Source: Allobosea psychrotolerans
GTDB taxonomy: Bacteria; Pseudomonadota; Alphaproteobacteria; Rhizobiales; Beijerinckiaceae
Assembly: GCF_002917105.1 (NCBI RefSeq)
Contig: NZ_PQFZ01000001.1
Span: 1-64,000, forward strand
Length of the DNA stretch: 64,000 nt
Direction: 5' to 3'
A model generated the notes under the pieces. That model was not told the DNA's origin. It ran no database searches and saw only the letters and a program-made list of their open reading frames with translations. A program made the translations under genes and the position numbers. Below, piece after piece: positions 1 through 11,328 of the stretch (its first letter is position 1; every line of letters begins with the position of its first letter).

Positions 1-200
1 CGCTGGCCGTGATCCCCAACAATCCGTCCCGCGCCAAAAAGCACCCGCTCGACCAGCAGCTCTATGCTCAACGTCACCTCGTCGAATGCTGCATCCGCAA
101 ACTCAAGCAGTTCCGAAGGGTCGCAACCCGCTTCGAAAAGACCGCCAGGAACTACCTCGCCGTCGTCACTCTCGCCGCAACTGTCTTATGGCTCCGATAA
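1..200 (+). mobile_element. 3' end of an IS5-family-type transposase (truncated at window edge)
   Basis: The frame is already open at the left edge and ends at a TAA at 198-200. The visible residues include HLVECCIRKLKQFRRVATR followed by FEKTARNYLAVVTLAA, which is the usual C-terminal end of IS5-family (IS427-like) DDE transposases. The first possible start inside the window (GTG at 9) is not a real start, because the domain is clearly cut. Nothing recognisable follows until tolQ. Whether the element is complete lies outside the window, and no right-hand terminal repeat could be assigned. Confidence 0.8.
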
Positions 201-461
201 GTGTCCACAGGTCCTAGGCCTGCGCTGGCCGCATGGCGCGTATACCGGGCATTAACCTTGCTGGAGGCTTAACTCGATCCCGAGCATGCGTTTCGCAGGA
301 AACCCCGTTTCGGCCCATCTTTCGCCGGATTTTCAAGCGATTGACGGCACCGGCAGTTCCCCGGATCGCGGATCGGGCGGCGGCGTGGGGTCTCTCGCGA
401 CGCGTGCGGCGGGCTTGCGTCGGGAAATCCGGCGCACTCGCTAATGCAGAAGGATGACAGG

Positions 462-1172
462 ATGAACCCCGCCGATGTCGCGCAGGCCGCGCCGCAGATC
501 GACATGTCGTTCTGGACGCTGTTCTGGCACGCTCATATCGTCGTCAAGCTGGTGATGTGCGGATTGATCGGCGCCTCGATCTGGTGCTGGTCGATCATTA
601 TCGACAAATCGCTGCTCTATCGCCGCACGCGCCGGGACATGGACGCCTTCGAGGAGGGGTTCTGGTCCGGCCGTTCGCTCGAGGAGCTCTACCGCGACCT
701 CTCCAGCAAGCCGGCCAATGACATGGCCGCCGTCTTCGTCGCAGCAATGCGGGAGTGGAAGCGCTCCTTCGAGAATGGCGGGCGCTCGGTCGCCAGCCTG
801 TCGCAGCGCATCGACAAGGTGCTCGACGTCACCATCCAGCGCGAAACCGAGCGGCTCGAATCGAAGCTGCTCGTGCTCTCGACCATCGCCTCCTCGGCGC
901 CCTTCATCGGCCTGTTCGGTACGGTCTGGGGCATCATGCATTCCTTCACCGCCATCGCCGTCTCGAAGAATTCGTCGCTTGCCGTGGTGGCGCCCGGCAT
1001 CGCCGAGGCGCTGTTTGCCACCGCAATCGGCTTGTTCGCCGCGATTCCGGCACTGATGGCCTATAACAAGCTCCAGGCCGAGGTCGCCAAGGCACAGAAC
1101 CGGCTGGAGGCCTTCGCCGACGAGTTCTCCGCGATCCTGTCGCGGCAGATCGACGAGCGGCTGGCGGCGTAG
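462..1172 (+). CDS. tolQ: Tol-Pal system proton channel protein TolQ
   Basis: Inner-membrane protein of the TolQR motor, which uses the proton gradient to energise TolA and keep the outer membrane attached during constriction. It is 236 aa from the ATG at 462. I prefer this start over the in-frame ATG at 444 because AGAAGG lies about 8 bases upstream of 462 and nothing similar precedes 444. A first membrane segment lies near residues 25-45 (IVVKLVMCGLIGASIWCW). The conserved MotA/TolQ/ExbB region follows (SAPFIGLFGTVWGIMHSF, then IAEALFATAIGLFAAIPALM). Length fits the family. It is the first gene of tolQ-tolR-tolA-tolB, with 11 bases before tolR. Confidence 0.97.
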   Translation: MNPADVAQAAPQIDMSFWTLFWHAHIVVKLVMCGLIGASIWCWSIIIDKSLLYRRTRRDMDAFEEGFWSGRSLEELYRDLSSKPANDMAAVFVAAMREWKRSFENGGRSVASLSQRIDKVLDVTIQRETERLESKLLVLSTIASSAPFIGLFGTVWGIMHSFTAIAVSKNSSLAVVAPGIAEALFATAIGLFAAIPALMAYNKLQAEVAKAQNRLEAFADEFSAILSRQIDERLAA

Positions 1173-1183
1173 GGGCAAACGAA

Positions 1184-1630
1184 ATGGGCATGTCAGCAGC
1201 ATCCGGCGCGAAGGCCGGGGGGCGACGCGGCCGGCGGGGCCGGCGCCATGGCGCCATCGCCGAGATCAATATGACGCCGTTCATCGACGTCATGCTGGTG
1301 TTGCTGATCATCTTCATGGTCGCGGCGCCCCTGATCGCGACCGGTGTACCGCTCGATCTGCCGCAGACCGGCGCCAAGCCGATCAATGTCGACCAGAAGC
1401 CGGTCACCATCGCCATCGACAGCAAGGGCCAGATCTTTCTGCAGGACCAGCCGACGCTGGAGCCCGATCTGGTGATGAAGCTGCAGGGCCTGGCCAAGCA
1501 GGGCTTCGACGAACGGATCTATGTCCGCGGCGATCGCATGGTCGATTACGGCCGTGTCGCCTCGGTGATGTCGACCATCACATCGGCGGGTTTCAAGCGG
1601 GTCGCGCTGGTCACCGAACCGGCGCGGTGA
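1184..1630 (+). CDS. tolR: Tol-Pal system protein TolR
   Basis: ExbD/TolR family, 148 aa. An N-terminal basic stretch of about 25 residues (Gly/Arg-rich) precedes a single membrane helix containing NMTPFIDVMLVLL, whose Asp is the conserved proton-carrying residue of the family. A periplasmic domain follows (VDQKPVTIAIDSKGQIFLQD ... VYVRGDRMVDYG-like segment). It works with TolQ as the proton-driven motor acting on TolA. It begins 11 bases after tolQ and ends 28 bases before tolA, as expected for one transcript. Confidence 0.97.
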   Translation: MGMSAASGAKAGGRRGRRGRRHGAIAEINMTPFIDVMLVLLIIFMVAAPLIATGVPLDLPQTGAKPINVDQKPVTIAIDSKGQIFLQDQPTLEPDLVMKLQGLAKQGFDERIYVRGDRMVDYGRVASVMSTITSAGFKRVALVTEPAR

Positions 1631-1658
1631 AGACGAGTGCAGTGAGGGTGTTCCAGGC

Positions 1659-2864
1659 GTGAAGCTTACGACCTCCGAACCGGGCATGATGGTGTCGGCG
1701 CTGGGCCACGCGACGTTTCTCGTCGTGGGGCTGCTGGCGTTCGCCTCGCCGGTGCCGCTGCCGGAGAACGAGGAGGCGATCGCCGTCGAGGTGGTCGATC
1801 CCAGCGCGCTGAACCAGGTCACGCGCGGCGAACGCAAGGCCGAGAAGGTTCAGGAGCAGCCGATCCAGCGCGCCGAGCGCCAATCCGAGATCGTCGAGCG
1901 CAAGGAGGCGGGCGAGGCCAAGCTGGACACGCCCGCGCCGCCGAGCCGGCCGGTGGAGCTCAAGACCGCCGACGACAACGCGGCTGCACCGCTGCCGCCC
2001 TCGCGTGCTGCGCTGCTGCCGAAGGCCGAGCCGAAGGTCACGCCGCCGGAGCCGGTGAAGCAGCCGCCGCAGAAGGCCGAGCCCAAGGCGGAGCCGAAAC
2101 CCGACCTCAAGCGCGAGGAGCTGGCGAAGCTCGCCGAGGACGCCGAGCTCCAATCCAAGGCAAAGCAGGCCGAGGAAGATGCCAAGGCCGCGGCCAAGGC
2201 GAAGGCCGAAGCCGAGGCTCAGGCCAAGCAGGAGGCGGCTGCCAAGGCCAAGGCCGAGGCGCAGGCCAAGGCGGAAGCCGCCGAGGCGGCCAAACAGAAG
2301 GCCGAAGCCATCGCCAAGGCAAAGGCTGAAGCCGAGGCCAAGGCGAAGATCGTCGCGGCGGCAAAGGCGAAGCAGGAGGCCGAGGCCAAGGCCAAGCGCG
2401 AGGCCGAGATCGCCAAGAACTTCAACCCGACCGACATCGCCAAGCTGCTGCAATCGAAGGAGCAGGCGCAATCCTCGGGATCGGCTGCGCCGCAGGTCAA
2501 CCGTACGGCTTCGCTGGGCACAGAGCGCGGTGCGTCGCAGAAGCTCAGCCCTTCGCTCCGAGCCCAGCTCATCGGTATCATCCAGGACCAGTTGCTGAAG
2601 TGCTGGAATGTGCCGATCGCGCTCGCCAACGCCAAGGGCTCGGTGGTGCCTTCCGTGCGGATGAAGCTGAACACGGACGGCTCGCTGGTGGGGCAGCCTG
2701 GCGTGGTCAACTCTTCGTCAGATCCGCTGTTCAGGGTGGCGGCCGATTCCGCCCTCACCGCGACCCGCCGCTGCGCGCCTTTGCGCATTCCGGCTCAATT
2801 CGCTTCCTATTATGACGACTGGCGCGACGTCGTCGTCAATTTCGACGCAAGGGACGTACTGTGA
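1659..2864 (+). CDS. tolA: TolA-like cell envelope integrity protein
   Basis: Periplasm-spanning protein linking the TolQR motor to Pal and TolB. It is 401 aa from a GTG start at 1659. Architecture: one N-terminal membrane segment ([20 protein letters not shown]), a Pro/Glu/Lys-rich linker, a long Ala/Lys/Glu heptad-like helix around residues 130-260 (TolA domain II), and a compact C-terminal domain with LLKCWNVP and RRCAPLRIP typical of TolA/TonB-like ends. The low-complexity helix makes family searches weak, so the call leans on architecture plus position. The last four bases (GTGA) overlap the tolB start, implying translational coupling. Confidence 0.93.
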   Translation: MKLTTSEPGMMVSALGHATFLVVGLLAFASPVPLPENEEAIAVEVVDPSALNQVTRGERKAEKVQEQPIQRAERQSEIVERKEAGEAKLDTPAPPSRPVELKTADDNAAAPLPPSRAALLPKAEPKVTPPEPVKQPPQKAEPKAEPKPDLKREELAKLAEDAELQSKAKQAEEDAKAAAKAKAEAEAQAKQEAAAKAKAEAQAKAEAAEAAKQKAEAIAKAKAEAEAKAKIVAAAKAKQEAEAKAKREAEIAKNFNPTDIAKLLQSKEQAQSSGSAAPQVNRTASLGTERGASQKLSPSLRAQLIGIIQDQLLKCWNVPIALANAKGSVVPSVRMKLNTDGSLVGQPGVVNSSSDPLFRVAADSALTATRRCAPLRIPAQFASYYDDWRDVVVNFDARDVL

Positions 2865-4207
2865 CCCTCATCGACCGCAAAATCCTTTCGCCGGTTGCCA
2901 ACGGACTGACGCGTCGCGGCGCGCTTGCCCTGGGCGGCGCGGCGTTGCTCGTGCCGGCCGTGGCGAAGGCCGAACTCGTCATCGATCTGCGCGGCGGCTC
3001 CTTCCAGCCGCTGCCGATCGCCATTGCCGATTTTGCCGGCGATGGCGGCGTGCTGGTCTCGGGCGTGATCACCAACAACCTCAAGCGCTCCGGCTATTTC
3101 ACGCCGATCGACAAGAGCCGCCATCCCGACAGGAATCCGCCCTTCGATTCCGTTCCGCAATTCGAGGCCTGGAAGGCGGCGGGCGTCCAGGCGCTGGTGA
3201 CGGGCCGCGTCTCGCGCGACGGCTCGGGCCGCATCAAGGCCGAATTCCGGCTCTGGGACGTGACCACCGGCACGCAGACCGACGGCCAGCAATATTTCAC
3301 CGACCCGAGCAATAACCGCCGCGTCGGCCACATCATTTCCGATGCGATCTTCACCAAGGTCACAGGCGTCGGCGGCTTCTTCGACACGCGCGTCGTCTTC
3401 GTCGACGAATCCGGGCCGAAGGAGAACCGGCGCAAGCGCCTTGCCATCATGGACCAGGACGGCGCCAATGTGCGCTATCTGACCAATGGCGACGTCTCCG
3501 TGGTGACGCCGCGCTACTCGCCGGTGGCCCAGGAGGTCACCTATATGTCGCAGCGCATGGGCGAGCAGCCGCGCGTGCATGTGCTCAACATCGAGACCGG
3601 CCAGCGCCAGATCGTCGGCAATTTTCCCGACATGACCTCGAGCCCACGCTTCTCGCCCAATGGCGCGCGCATCGCGCTCTCCCTCCAGCAGGGCGGCAAC
3701 GCCAATCTCTACGCCATGGATATCGGCTCGCGCACCACGACGCGGTTGACATCGACAGGCGCAATCGACACCTCGCCGTCCTATTCGCCCGACGGCACGC
3801 AGATCGTCTTCGAGAGCGACCGCGGCGGCTCGCAGCAGCTCTATCTGATGCCTTCGGGAGGCGGGGAGGGCAAACGCCTCTCCTTCGGCGCGGGCTCCTA
3901 TTCGCAGCCCTCATGGTCGCCGCGCGGCGATCTGATCGCCTTCACCCGGCGCGGCGCGGGCGGTTTCGCCATCGGCGTGATGCGCCCCGACGGCTCGGGC
4001 GAGCGGGTCCTGACCGAGGGCTTCCACAATGAAGCGCCGAACTGGGCGCCTAACGGCCAGTACATCATGTTCTTCCGCGACCCCGGCGGACAATCCGGCG
4101 GAAAACTCTACATGGTCGACATCACCGGGCGCGTCGAAGTCCCGGTGCCGACGCCGGCCTTCGCCTCGGACCCGACCTGGTCGCCGCTGCTGACCGCAGG
4201 GAAGTAA
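2861..4207 (+). CDS. tolB: Tol-Pal system beta-propeller protein TolB
   Basis: Periplasmic protein, 448 aa, GTG start overlapping the tolA stop by four bases. The N-terminus has [10 protein letters not shown] followed by an Ala-rich stretch ending AVAKA, a signal peptide with a twin-Arg pair, so export could be by Sec or Tat. The N-terminal alpha/beta domain ([18 protein letters not shown]) is followed by WD40-like TolB propeller repeats: ARYSP-like, [40 protein letters not shown] and [13 protein letters not shown]. TolB binds Pal and the TolA C-terminus. A large palindrome follows the stop codon. Confidence 0.97.
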   Translation: MTLIDRKILSPVANGLTRRGALALGGAALLVPAVAKAELVIDLRGGSFQPLPIAIADFAGDGGVLVSGVITNNLKRSGYFTPIDKSRHPDRNPPFDSVPQFEAWKAAGVQALVTGRVSRDGSGRIKAEFRLWDVTTGTQTDGQQYFTDPSNNRRVGHIISDAIFTKVTGVGGFFDTRVVFVDESGPKENRRKRLAIMDQDGANVRYLTNGDVSVVTPRYSPVAQEVTYMSQRMGEQPRVHVLNIETGQRQIVGNFPDMTSSPRFSPNGARIALSLQQGGNANLYAMDIGSRTTTRLTSTGAIDTSPSYSPDGTQIVFESDRGGSQQLYLMPSGGGEGKRLSFGAGSYSQPSWSPRGDLIAFTRRGAGGFAIGVMRPDGSGERVLTEGFHNEAPNWAPNGQYIMFFRDPGGQSGGKLYMVDITGRVEVPVPTPAFASDPTWSPLLTAGK

Positions 4208-4544
4208 CGCACCTCCTGTCCTGAGCCCTGATCCCGGGGAGCCGCGAGCCCGCGTCTCGAGGGATGGTCAGCCGTCTCGAGAGCCGCGACAGGGATCCTT
4301 CGAGACGCTGCCTCGCGGCTCCCCGGGATGGGGCTGCGCAGGATCGAGGGACAGAAGCGATGTATTCGCGCAACACAGTCTGGAAAGCCGCATTTCGCAG
4401 TGTTTGGTTAACCATATGCCGCAATGCCGCCACTTCGCCTTGTTTTGGCAAGGTCTCGTTTAGGTTGACGCTTCATTGATGGGCTCCTGTGCAACGCCGT
4501 CCGTGAGCCGCGCCCCGCAGATTCGATTGCCCCGGAGTCAAACC
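4208..4544. other. tolB-pal intergenic region (337 bp)
   Basis: No gene was found here. The left half is a long palindromic repeat (entered separately at 4231-4329) that may also end tolQRAB transcription. The right half (about 4360-4544) is less GC-rich and contains GGTTAACC and TTGACG segments that could belong to a pal promoter. No convincing -35/-10 pair with correct spacing was identified. Confidence 0.6.
4231..4329. repeat. 99-nt palindromic element with two nested stems
   Basis: The outer arms, 4231-4248 and 4312-4329, are a perfect 18-bp inverted repeat (starting ATCCCGGGGAGC). A second pair, 4252-4265 and 4295-4308, matches with one mismatch (GCGTCTCGAGGGAT against its complement). 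The whole can fold into a long hairpin directly after tolB. There is no T-tract, so it looks more like a dispersed intergenic palindrome or mRNA-stabilising structure than a classical terminator. Confidence 0.75.
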
Positions 4545-5051
4545 ATGCTTGCCACTCTTCTTGCCGGCGGCCGCGCCGTCCGCTTCGCCGCCGCGATCGC
4601 AGCCTCGCTTGCGCTCGGCGCCTGCGCCAACAACAACCAGAACGCCGACGGTGGTTTCGGTGCCGGCGGCGCCGCCACGCCCGGCAGCGCCCAGGATTTC
4701 GTCGTCAATGTCGGCGACCGCGTTTTCTTCGAGACCGACTCGACCGATCTGACGCCGACCGCGACCGCCACGCTCGACAAGCAGTCGGCCTGGCTGCAGC
4801 GCTACCCGCGTTACACCTTCGTGGTCGAAGGTCATGCCGACGAGCGCGGCACCCGCGAATACAACTTCTCGCTCTCGGCTCGCCGGGCCCAGACCGTGCG
4901 CGACTATCTCGCCTCGCGCGGCATCCAGGGCAACCGCATGCGCATCGTCTCCTACGGCAAGGAGCGCCCGGTCGCTGTCTGCAACGACATCTCGTGCTGG
5001 TCGCAGAACCGCCGCTCGGTGACGGTGCTCGACGGGGCCGGCGGCGTCTGA
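4545..5051 (+). CDS. pal: Peptidoglycan-associated lipoprotein Pal
   Basis: Outer-membrane lipoprotein that anchors the outer membrane to peptidoglycan and docks with TolA and TolB. It is 168 aa from the ATG at 4545, preceded by CCGGAG about 10 bases upstream; longer in-frame starts lack a lipoprotein signal at the right distance. The signal ends with ASLALGAC, with the lipidated Cys near residue 27. The mature part is an OmpA-like domain with VVEGHADERGTREYN and LSARRAQTVRDYL and a peptidoglycan-binding pattern close to the family consensus. A terminator-like hairpin follows. Confidence 0.96.
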   Translation: MLATLLAGGRAVRFAAAIAASLALGACANNNQNADGGFGAGGAATPGSAQDFVVNVGDRVFFETDSTDLTPTATATLDKQSAWLQRYPRYTFVVEGHADERGTREYNFSLSARRAQTVRDYLASRGIQGNRMRIVSYGKERPVAVCNDISCWSQNRRSVTVLDGAGGV

Positions 5052-5078
5052 TCGTCTCCCAGCATTCCGATCAAGCTC

Positions 5079-5116
5079 GGGCCGGCGCCTTCCGAAGAGG
5101 AAGCCGCCGGCCCTTT
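5079..5116 (+). terminator. Terminator-like hairpin after pal
   Basis: The arms 5079-5093 and 5099-5113 pair over 15 bp with one mismatch around a 5-base loop (GAAGA). TTT and then a T-rich stretch (TTTCATATTTT) follow. This is a plausible intrinsic terminator or attenuator between pal and cpoB. Confidence 0.75.
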
Positions 5117-5179
5117 CATATTTTGGCCGTGGTGAGGGCGTGTTATAGCGCCCGAACCAAGCGCAACCGGTTGTCGACA

Positions 5180-6112
5180 ATGCTCAAAGACGTCGCTCTT
5201 CACCGCAAGGTCCATTCCCTGCTGGTCGTTCTGGCCGCAGGCTGGATGGCATTCGCCCTGGCGGCTCCCGCGCGAGCGCAGGACGCGGCCGAACTCACCG
5301 TGCGCACGGCGCGGCTGGAGAACCAGCTGCGTCAGCTCTCCGGGCAGATCGAGCAGCTCCAGTTCGAGAACAAGCGCCTCACCGAGCAATTGCGCAAGTT
5401 TCAGGAAGATGTCGATTTCCGCCTGAACGAACGTGGCGGCGGCCGCGCTGGTGGGGCCGCGCCCGCAACGGCGCCGAGCAGCGCCCCTGCAGGCGGCCAG
5501 CAGCGCCATCGGCGCGGCGACGCCTTCGATCCCACGACGCAGCAAGGGGCGGCAGGTGCGCCGCGCTCGCTCGGTGGTGGCGTGGAAGGAATCATCGAGG
5601 AGGATTTCGCGGGCACGCCCGGTCAGGGACCGCTCGACATCCAGGGCGTAGGCCGCCCGGTGCCGCAAGGCGCCTTGCCTCCAGCAGTTCCGCGTGGGCC
5701 CAGCGTGGCCGCGACCGGCGGAGTGACCTCGGCCAAGGAAGCCTATGACATCGCCTACGCCTCGGTGCTGCGCAAGGAATACGAGCAGGCCGAGATGGGC
5801 TTCCGCCAGTTCCTGCAGAGCTATCCGCGCGACCGGCTCGCCGCCGACGCGACCTATTGGCTGGGCGAGAGCTATTTCCAGCGCCAGCGCTATCGCGAGG
5901 CGGCCGAGCAGTTCCTGAAGATCTCGCGCGAGAACCCGCGTTCCCACAAGGCGCCCGACAGCCTGCTCAGGCTCGGGATGGCTCTGAACGGGCTTGGCGC
6001 GCGCGATCAGGCCTGTGCCACCTACGCCAAGGTCGGCGTCGACTATCCCGCCGCCTCCAGCGCGGTGCGTCAGGGCGTCGAGCGCGAGCGCCGCCGCTCC
6101 GGTTGCGCTTGA
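5180..6112 (+). CDS. cpoB: Tol-Pal accessory protein CpoB (YbgF)
   Basis: Periplasmic coordinator of peptidoglycan synthesis and outer-membrane constriction. It is 310 aa from the ATG at 5180, chosen because a signal peptide (LLVVLAAGWMAFALAAPARAQ) begins shortly after it. An N-terminal coiled coil follows (RTARLENQLRQLSGQIEQL, residues about 45-85), then a Pro/Gly/Ala-rich linker. The C-terminal TPR domain starts near residue 185 (AYDIAYASVLRKEYEQAEMG ... ATYWLGESYFQRQRY). Its stop codon overlaps the likely TTG start of tilS. Confidence 0.95.
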   Translation: MLKDVALHRKVHSLLVVLAAGWMAFALAAPARAQDAAELTVRTARLENQLRQLSGQIEQLQFENKRLTEQLRKFQEDVDFRLNERGGGRAGGAAPATAPSSAPAGGQQRHRRGDAFDPTTQQGAAGAPRSLGGGVEGIIEEDFAGTPGQGPLDIQGVGRPVPQGALPPAVPRGPSVAATGGVTSAKEAYDIAYASVLRKEYEQAEMGFRQFLQSYPRDRLAADATYWLGESYFQRQRYREAAEQFLKISRENPRSHKAPDSLLRLGMALNGLGARDQACATYAKVGVDYPAASSAVRQGVERERRRSGCA

Positions 6113-7164
6113 GCGCGCAGCCGGCTCCGGTTGCGGAGCACGAGCCGGTCCTCGCCGGCGAGGCGGAGATGCTATTCGCCGATCTCGCCAATGAACCCAG
6201 ATTGCTCGTCGCGGTCTCGGGTGGGCCGGATTCGGTCGCGCTGCTGGCTTTGCTTGCTGAATGGGCGGGCCGCCCCGGACGGCCCGAGATCGCTGCCGCA
6301 ACGATCGATCACGGTCTCCGCGAAGGTTCCGCCGCCGAGGCGCAGGCCGTGGCCCGGCTTTGCGACGGACTCGGCGTTCCTCACGCGCTCCTGCCCTGGC
6401 TTGGCCCAAAGCCCGCGACCGGCCTGCAGAACCGGGCGCGAGCTGCGCGCTACCATCTGCTCGCCCGCGAGGCCGAGCGGCGCGGCGGCGCGGTGGTCGT
6501 CACCGCCCATACGCTGGACGATCAGGCCGAGACCCTGCTGATGCGCATGGCGCACGGCTCGGGACCAGCCGGGCTTGCCGGCATGCGGGCGCGTAGCCGC
6601 CGGGACGGCATCGCGTTGGCGCGGCCGCTGCTGAGCGTCTCCAAGGCGCGGCTTGTTGCGACGGCAGGCGCACGCGGCCTGCGGTTTGCCGCCGATCCGA
6701 GCAATCTCGACCCGCGCTTCGAGCGCGTGCGCTGGCGCATGCTGATGCCGGTGCTGTCGGAGGCCGGCCTCGACGCCGATCGCCTGGGGACGCTGGCGAC
6801 GCGGCTGGCGCGCATGGAGAGGGCGCTGGCGAGCCAGGCCGAGGCGATCTGGCCGGCGATCGTCATGCCCTGCGACGAGGCCGGCGCGGTCAAGCTTGGC
6901 TTTACCGCCCTGCTCGCGCATCCCGAGGAGATGGTGTTGCGCCTGCTGGCGCGGGCCGTCGACATCGTCGCGGCCGATGACGACGCGGTGGCGCGGCTGG
7001 AGAGGCTTGAAAGCTGCACTTTTGCGTTGATCGAGGCGGCGCGGGCGCGCTTTGCCTTGACACGGACATTGTCGGGGTGCGTGCTGACGCTTGGTCGCGA
7101 TGGCGTCCTTTGCGTGCGGCGCGAGCCCGTCCGCAAGCGGGGTGTTCACCCTGCGGCGTCATAA
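6109..7164 (+). CDS. tilS: tRNA(Ile)-lysidine synthetase TilS
   Basis: Converts cytidine 34 of the CAU-anticodon tRNA(Ile) to lysidine using ATP and lysine. The N-type ATP pyrophosphatase PP-loop SGGPDS is at residues 37-42, followed by ATIDHGLR and TAHTLDDQAETLLMR, the conserved TilS nucleotide-binding and tRNA segments. It is 351 aa counted from the TTG at 6109, which overlaps the cpoB stop (TTGA) and suggests coupling. An ATG at 6169 is the alternative and would still keep the PP-loop. The frame is open further upstream inside cpoB, but that part is not conserved. Confidence 0.93.
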   Translation: MSAQPAPVAEHEPVLAGEAEMLFADLANEPRLLVAVSGGPDSVALLALLAEWAGRPGRPEIAAATIDHGLREGSAAEAQAVARLCDGLGVPHALLPWLGPKPATGLQNRARAARYHLLAREAERRGGAVVVTAHTLDDQAETLLMRMAHGSGPAGLAGMRARSRRDGIALARPLLSVSKARLVATAGARGLRFAADPSNLDPRFERVRWRMLMPVLSEAGLDADRLGTLATRLARMERALASQAEAIWPAIVMPCDEAGAVKLGFTALLAHPEEMVLRLLARAVDIVAADDDAVARLERLESCTFALIEAARARFALTRTLSGCVLTLGRDGVLCVRREPVRKRGVHPAAS

Positions 7165-7274
7165 GGTCTGGCCGATCGGCCCGTTTCCCTTGGCAAGGGC
7201 GTGTGCCGCACCTAGATTAGCCGAGCAAACCCTTGGCCTCCTCCGGAATTCCGGCAGGCCCGATCGGACTGGTG

Positions 7275-9200
<1,926 letters not shown>

Positions 9201-9223
9201 AGGCCAGGTCCTCTTGAGATTGG

Positions 9224-9254
9224 AAAAGGCGGCCGTATCGGCCGCCTTTTTCTT
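9224..9254 (+). terminator. Intrinsic terminator after ftsH
   Basis: The arms AAAAGGCGGCCG (9224-9235) and CGGCCGCCTTTT (9239-9250) are perfect complements with a 3-base loop. They are followed by TTCTT, and the stem begins 23 bases after the ftsH stop codon. Confidence 0.92.
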
Positions 9255-9451
9255 GTGAGCCGTAGTTTTCTCTTCTCGGACCGATGCAGTGGTCGAGTGT
9301 AGCTGCCCGATCGCAGTCAGTGGCAGCGTCTTGCGTCCGCTCCGCTTCGCGGTCGGATAGGATTCGTCACAATTCGTGAGAAGGCGGAAACCAATTCCGG
9401 CTATAGAAGGAAGCCGGATCGAGCCTGCGGGCTCGTGTGGACAGAGCAAAC

Positions 9452-10795
9452 ATGACACGCAAATATTTCGGAACCGACGGCATTCGCGGGCGCGCCAACG
9501 GCGTCATCACGCCCGACCTCGCCTTGAAAGTCGGCCAGGCGACCGGCATTGCCTTTCATCGCGGTGAACATCGCCACCGCGTCGTCATCGGCAAGGATAC
9601 GCGGCTCTCGGGCTATATGATCGAATACGCCATGGTTGCGGGCTTCACCTCCGTGGGCATGGACGTGATGCTGCTCGGCCCGATGCCGACGCCGGCTGTG
9701 GCGATGCTGACGCGCTCGATGCGTGCCGATCTCGGCGTCATGATCTCGGCTTCGCACAATCCCTATGAGGATAACGGCATCAAGCTGTTCGGCCCCGACG
9801 GCCACAAGCTCAATGACGAGGTCGAGGCCGAGATCTCGGCCCTGCTCGATTCCGATCTGTCGCCGCGGCTCTCGACCTCGCCGATGCTTGGCCGGGCCAA
9901 GCGCATCGAGAGCGCCCATGCCCGCTATATCGAGTTCGCCAAACGCACGCTGCCGCGCAATATGAGCCTGGAGGGCCTGCGGATCGTGGTCGATTGCGCC
10001 AATGGTGCCGCCTACAAAGTCGCCCCCGAAGCGCTTTGGGAGCTTGGGGCGGAGGTCATCGCGATCGGCGTCGAACCGGACGGGCTGAACATCAACAAGG
10101 ATGTCGGTTCGACCCATCCTGCCGCCTTGATCCAGAAGGTGCGGGAATTGCGCGCCGATGTCGGCATTGCGCTCGACGGCGATGCCGACCGCGTGTTGAT
10201 CGTCGATGAGCAAGGGCAGGTCGTCGATGGCGATCAGCTCATGGCGGTGATCGCGCGCAGCTGGCAGGAGGATGGGCGGCTGTCGCAGCCCGGCATCGTC
10301 GCGACGGTGATGTCCAATCTCGGCCTAGAGCGCTATCTCGGCGGCCTCGGCCTGTCATTGGCACGGACCTCGGTGGGCGACCGTTATGTGCTCGAGCACA
10401 TGCGCGCCCATGGCTTCAATGTCGGCGGCGAGCAGTCCGGCCACATCATCCTCTCCGATCACGGGACGACGGGCGATGGGCTGGTCGCTGCGCTGCAGCT
10501 TCTTGCCGTGGTGAAGCGCCAGGACAAGCCGGTCTCGGAGGTCTGCCACTGCTTCGAGCCGCTGCCGCAGATCCTGAAGAATGTCCGCTACAAGCAGGGC
10601 CAGCCGCTCAAGGAGAAGCCCGTCGTCAGCGCCATCGAGGCGGCGACGCAATTGCTCGGCGCGGGCGGCCGGCTCGTCATCCGCCCGTCGGGCACCGAAC
10701 CGGTGATCCGGGTGATGGCGGAGGGAGATGACGCCGACCTCGTCATGCGCGCGGTCGACGATGTCGTCGAGGCCGTGACGAAGGCGGCGGCTTAA
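9452..10795 (+). CDS. glmM: Phosphoglucosamine mutase GlmM
   Basis: Converts glucosamine-6-phosphate to glucosamine-1-phosphate on the way to UDP-GlcNAc for peptidoglycan and lipid A. It is 447 aa from the ATG at 9452; the preceding in-frame GTG lacks conservation. The N-terminus ([14 protein letters not shown]) and the active-site loop [12 protein letters not shown] carry the phosphoserine at residue 101. The metal-binding loop LDGDADRVL and the C-terminal phosphate-binding loop [12 protein letters not shown] are intact. Length is normal. It has its own upstream gap after the ftsH terminator. Confidence 0.98.
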   Translation: MTRKYFGTDGIRGRANGVITPDLALKVGQATGIAFHRGEHRHRVVIGKDTRLSGYMIEYAMVAGFTSVGMDVMLLGPMPTPAVAMLTRSMRADLGVMISASHNPYEDNGIKLFGPDGHKLNDEVEAEISALLDSDLSPRLSTSPMLGRAKRIESAHARYIEFAKRTLPRNMSLEGLRIVVDCANGAAYKVAPEALWELGAEVIAIGVEPDGLNINKDVGSTHPAALIQKVRELRADVGIALDGDADRVLIVDEQGQVVDGDQLMAVIARSWQEDGRLSQPGIVATVMSNLGLERYLGGLGLSLARTSVGDRYVLEHMRAHGFNVGGEQSGHIILSDHGTTGDGLVAALQLLAVVKRQDKPVSEVCHCFEPLPQILKNVRYKQGQPLKEKPVVSAIEAATQLLGAGGRLVIRPSGTEPVIRVMAEGDDADLVMRAVDDVVEAVTKAAA

Positions 10796-11002
10796 CGGCA
10801 GTTCGGCGCTGTTGCTAATCCTCGGAACGGCTACGCCATCCCGGACAAGCGGCCTTGGGGTCCGGCCTGCGTCCTGTCCGAGGACGCAAGTTCCGGGAGC
10901 CATCGGAGGGCATCATTCTCGGGCTTGTGCGCCTTGAGAATCTCATGACCGGAGCGCTCTGGTTTACGAGGTGGTCGGGTCAAGCCCGACCATGACGCCC
11001 GC

Positions 11003-11042
11003 CGTCGTTCCAGGTCTGCGCTTCGCTGCGCCTGGAATGACG
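11003..11042. repeat. Short palindromic intergenic repeat
   Basis: CGTCGTTCCAGG...GCGC and GCGC...CCTGGAATGACG form an imperfect 16-bp hairpin. Its ends resemble the GTCATTCC ends of the element at 27670-27836, so it is probably a member of the same dispersed family. Confidence 0.6.
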
Positions 11043-11232
11043 ATAGGTTTCCCCGACAGGACAGCCGAAAAGGCTGTGTGGTCAGACAGCCGTGAAGGTC
11101 ACGCTCCAAGTTATTTCATTCCGCCGCGTCAGGTGAGCGGATTGGCTGGCCGTTAACCCGAACCCCGTCACGGTTAGGAATTCGGTAAGTATTGAGGCGT
11201 GCTTCATTCTTTTTTGAGGTTAAGCGTTAGGG

Positions 11233-11247
11233 TTAAGTCTCGTTTAA
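11233..11247. promoter_or_regulatory. Perfect CtrA-type box TTAA-N7-TTAA
   Basis: TTAA at 11233-11236 and TTAA at 11244-11247 are separated by exactly seven bases (GTCTCGT). This is the full recognition pattern of the alphaproteobacterial cell-cycle regulator CtrA. It lies about 82 bases upstream of the outer-membrane protein start at 11329. The surroundings carry extra TTAA half-sites (11220-11223). Binding is inferred from the pattern only. Confidence 0.6.
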
Positions 11248-11328
11248 GAAATCCCTGCCAATGTCCTTCCCATCGGTAACTCGCGCGAGCTGCGTTCCTT
11301 GCGTCGCGCAAACTCGAAGGACACTGCC

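Larger units (their letters stand above)
10796..11328. other. glmM-outer membrane protein intergenic region (533 bp)
   Basis: No protein gene was recognised. From about 10830 to 11045 there are several palindromic segments, including the hairpin at 11003-11042 and a pair built on TCCCGGACAAG/CTTGTCCG-like sequence near 10848-10910. From about 11160 the composition becomes AT-rich with several TTAA motifs, including the perfect CtrA-type box at 11233-11247. This right part is the probable promoter region of the gene at 11329. Confidence 0.6.

Noticed and set aside
1611..2471. Leu/Gly/Arg-rich open frame opposite tolA
   Set aside because: It mirrors the Ala/Lys/Glu repeats of the TolA helix and has no start signals.
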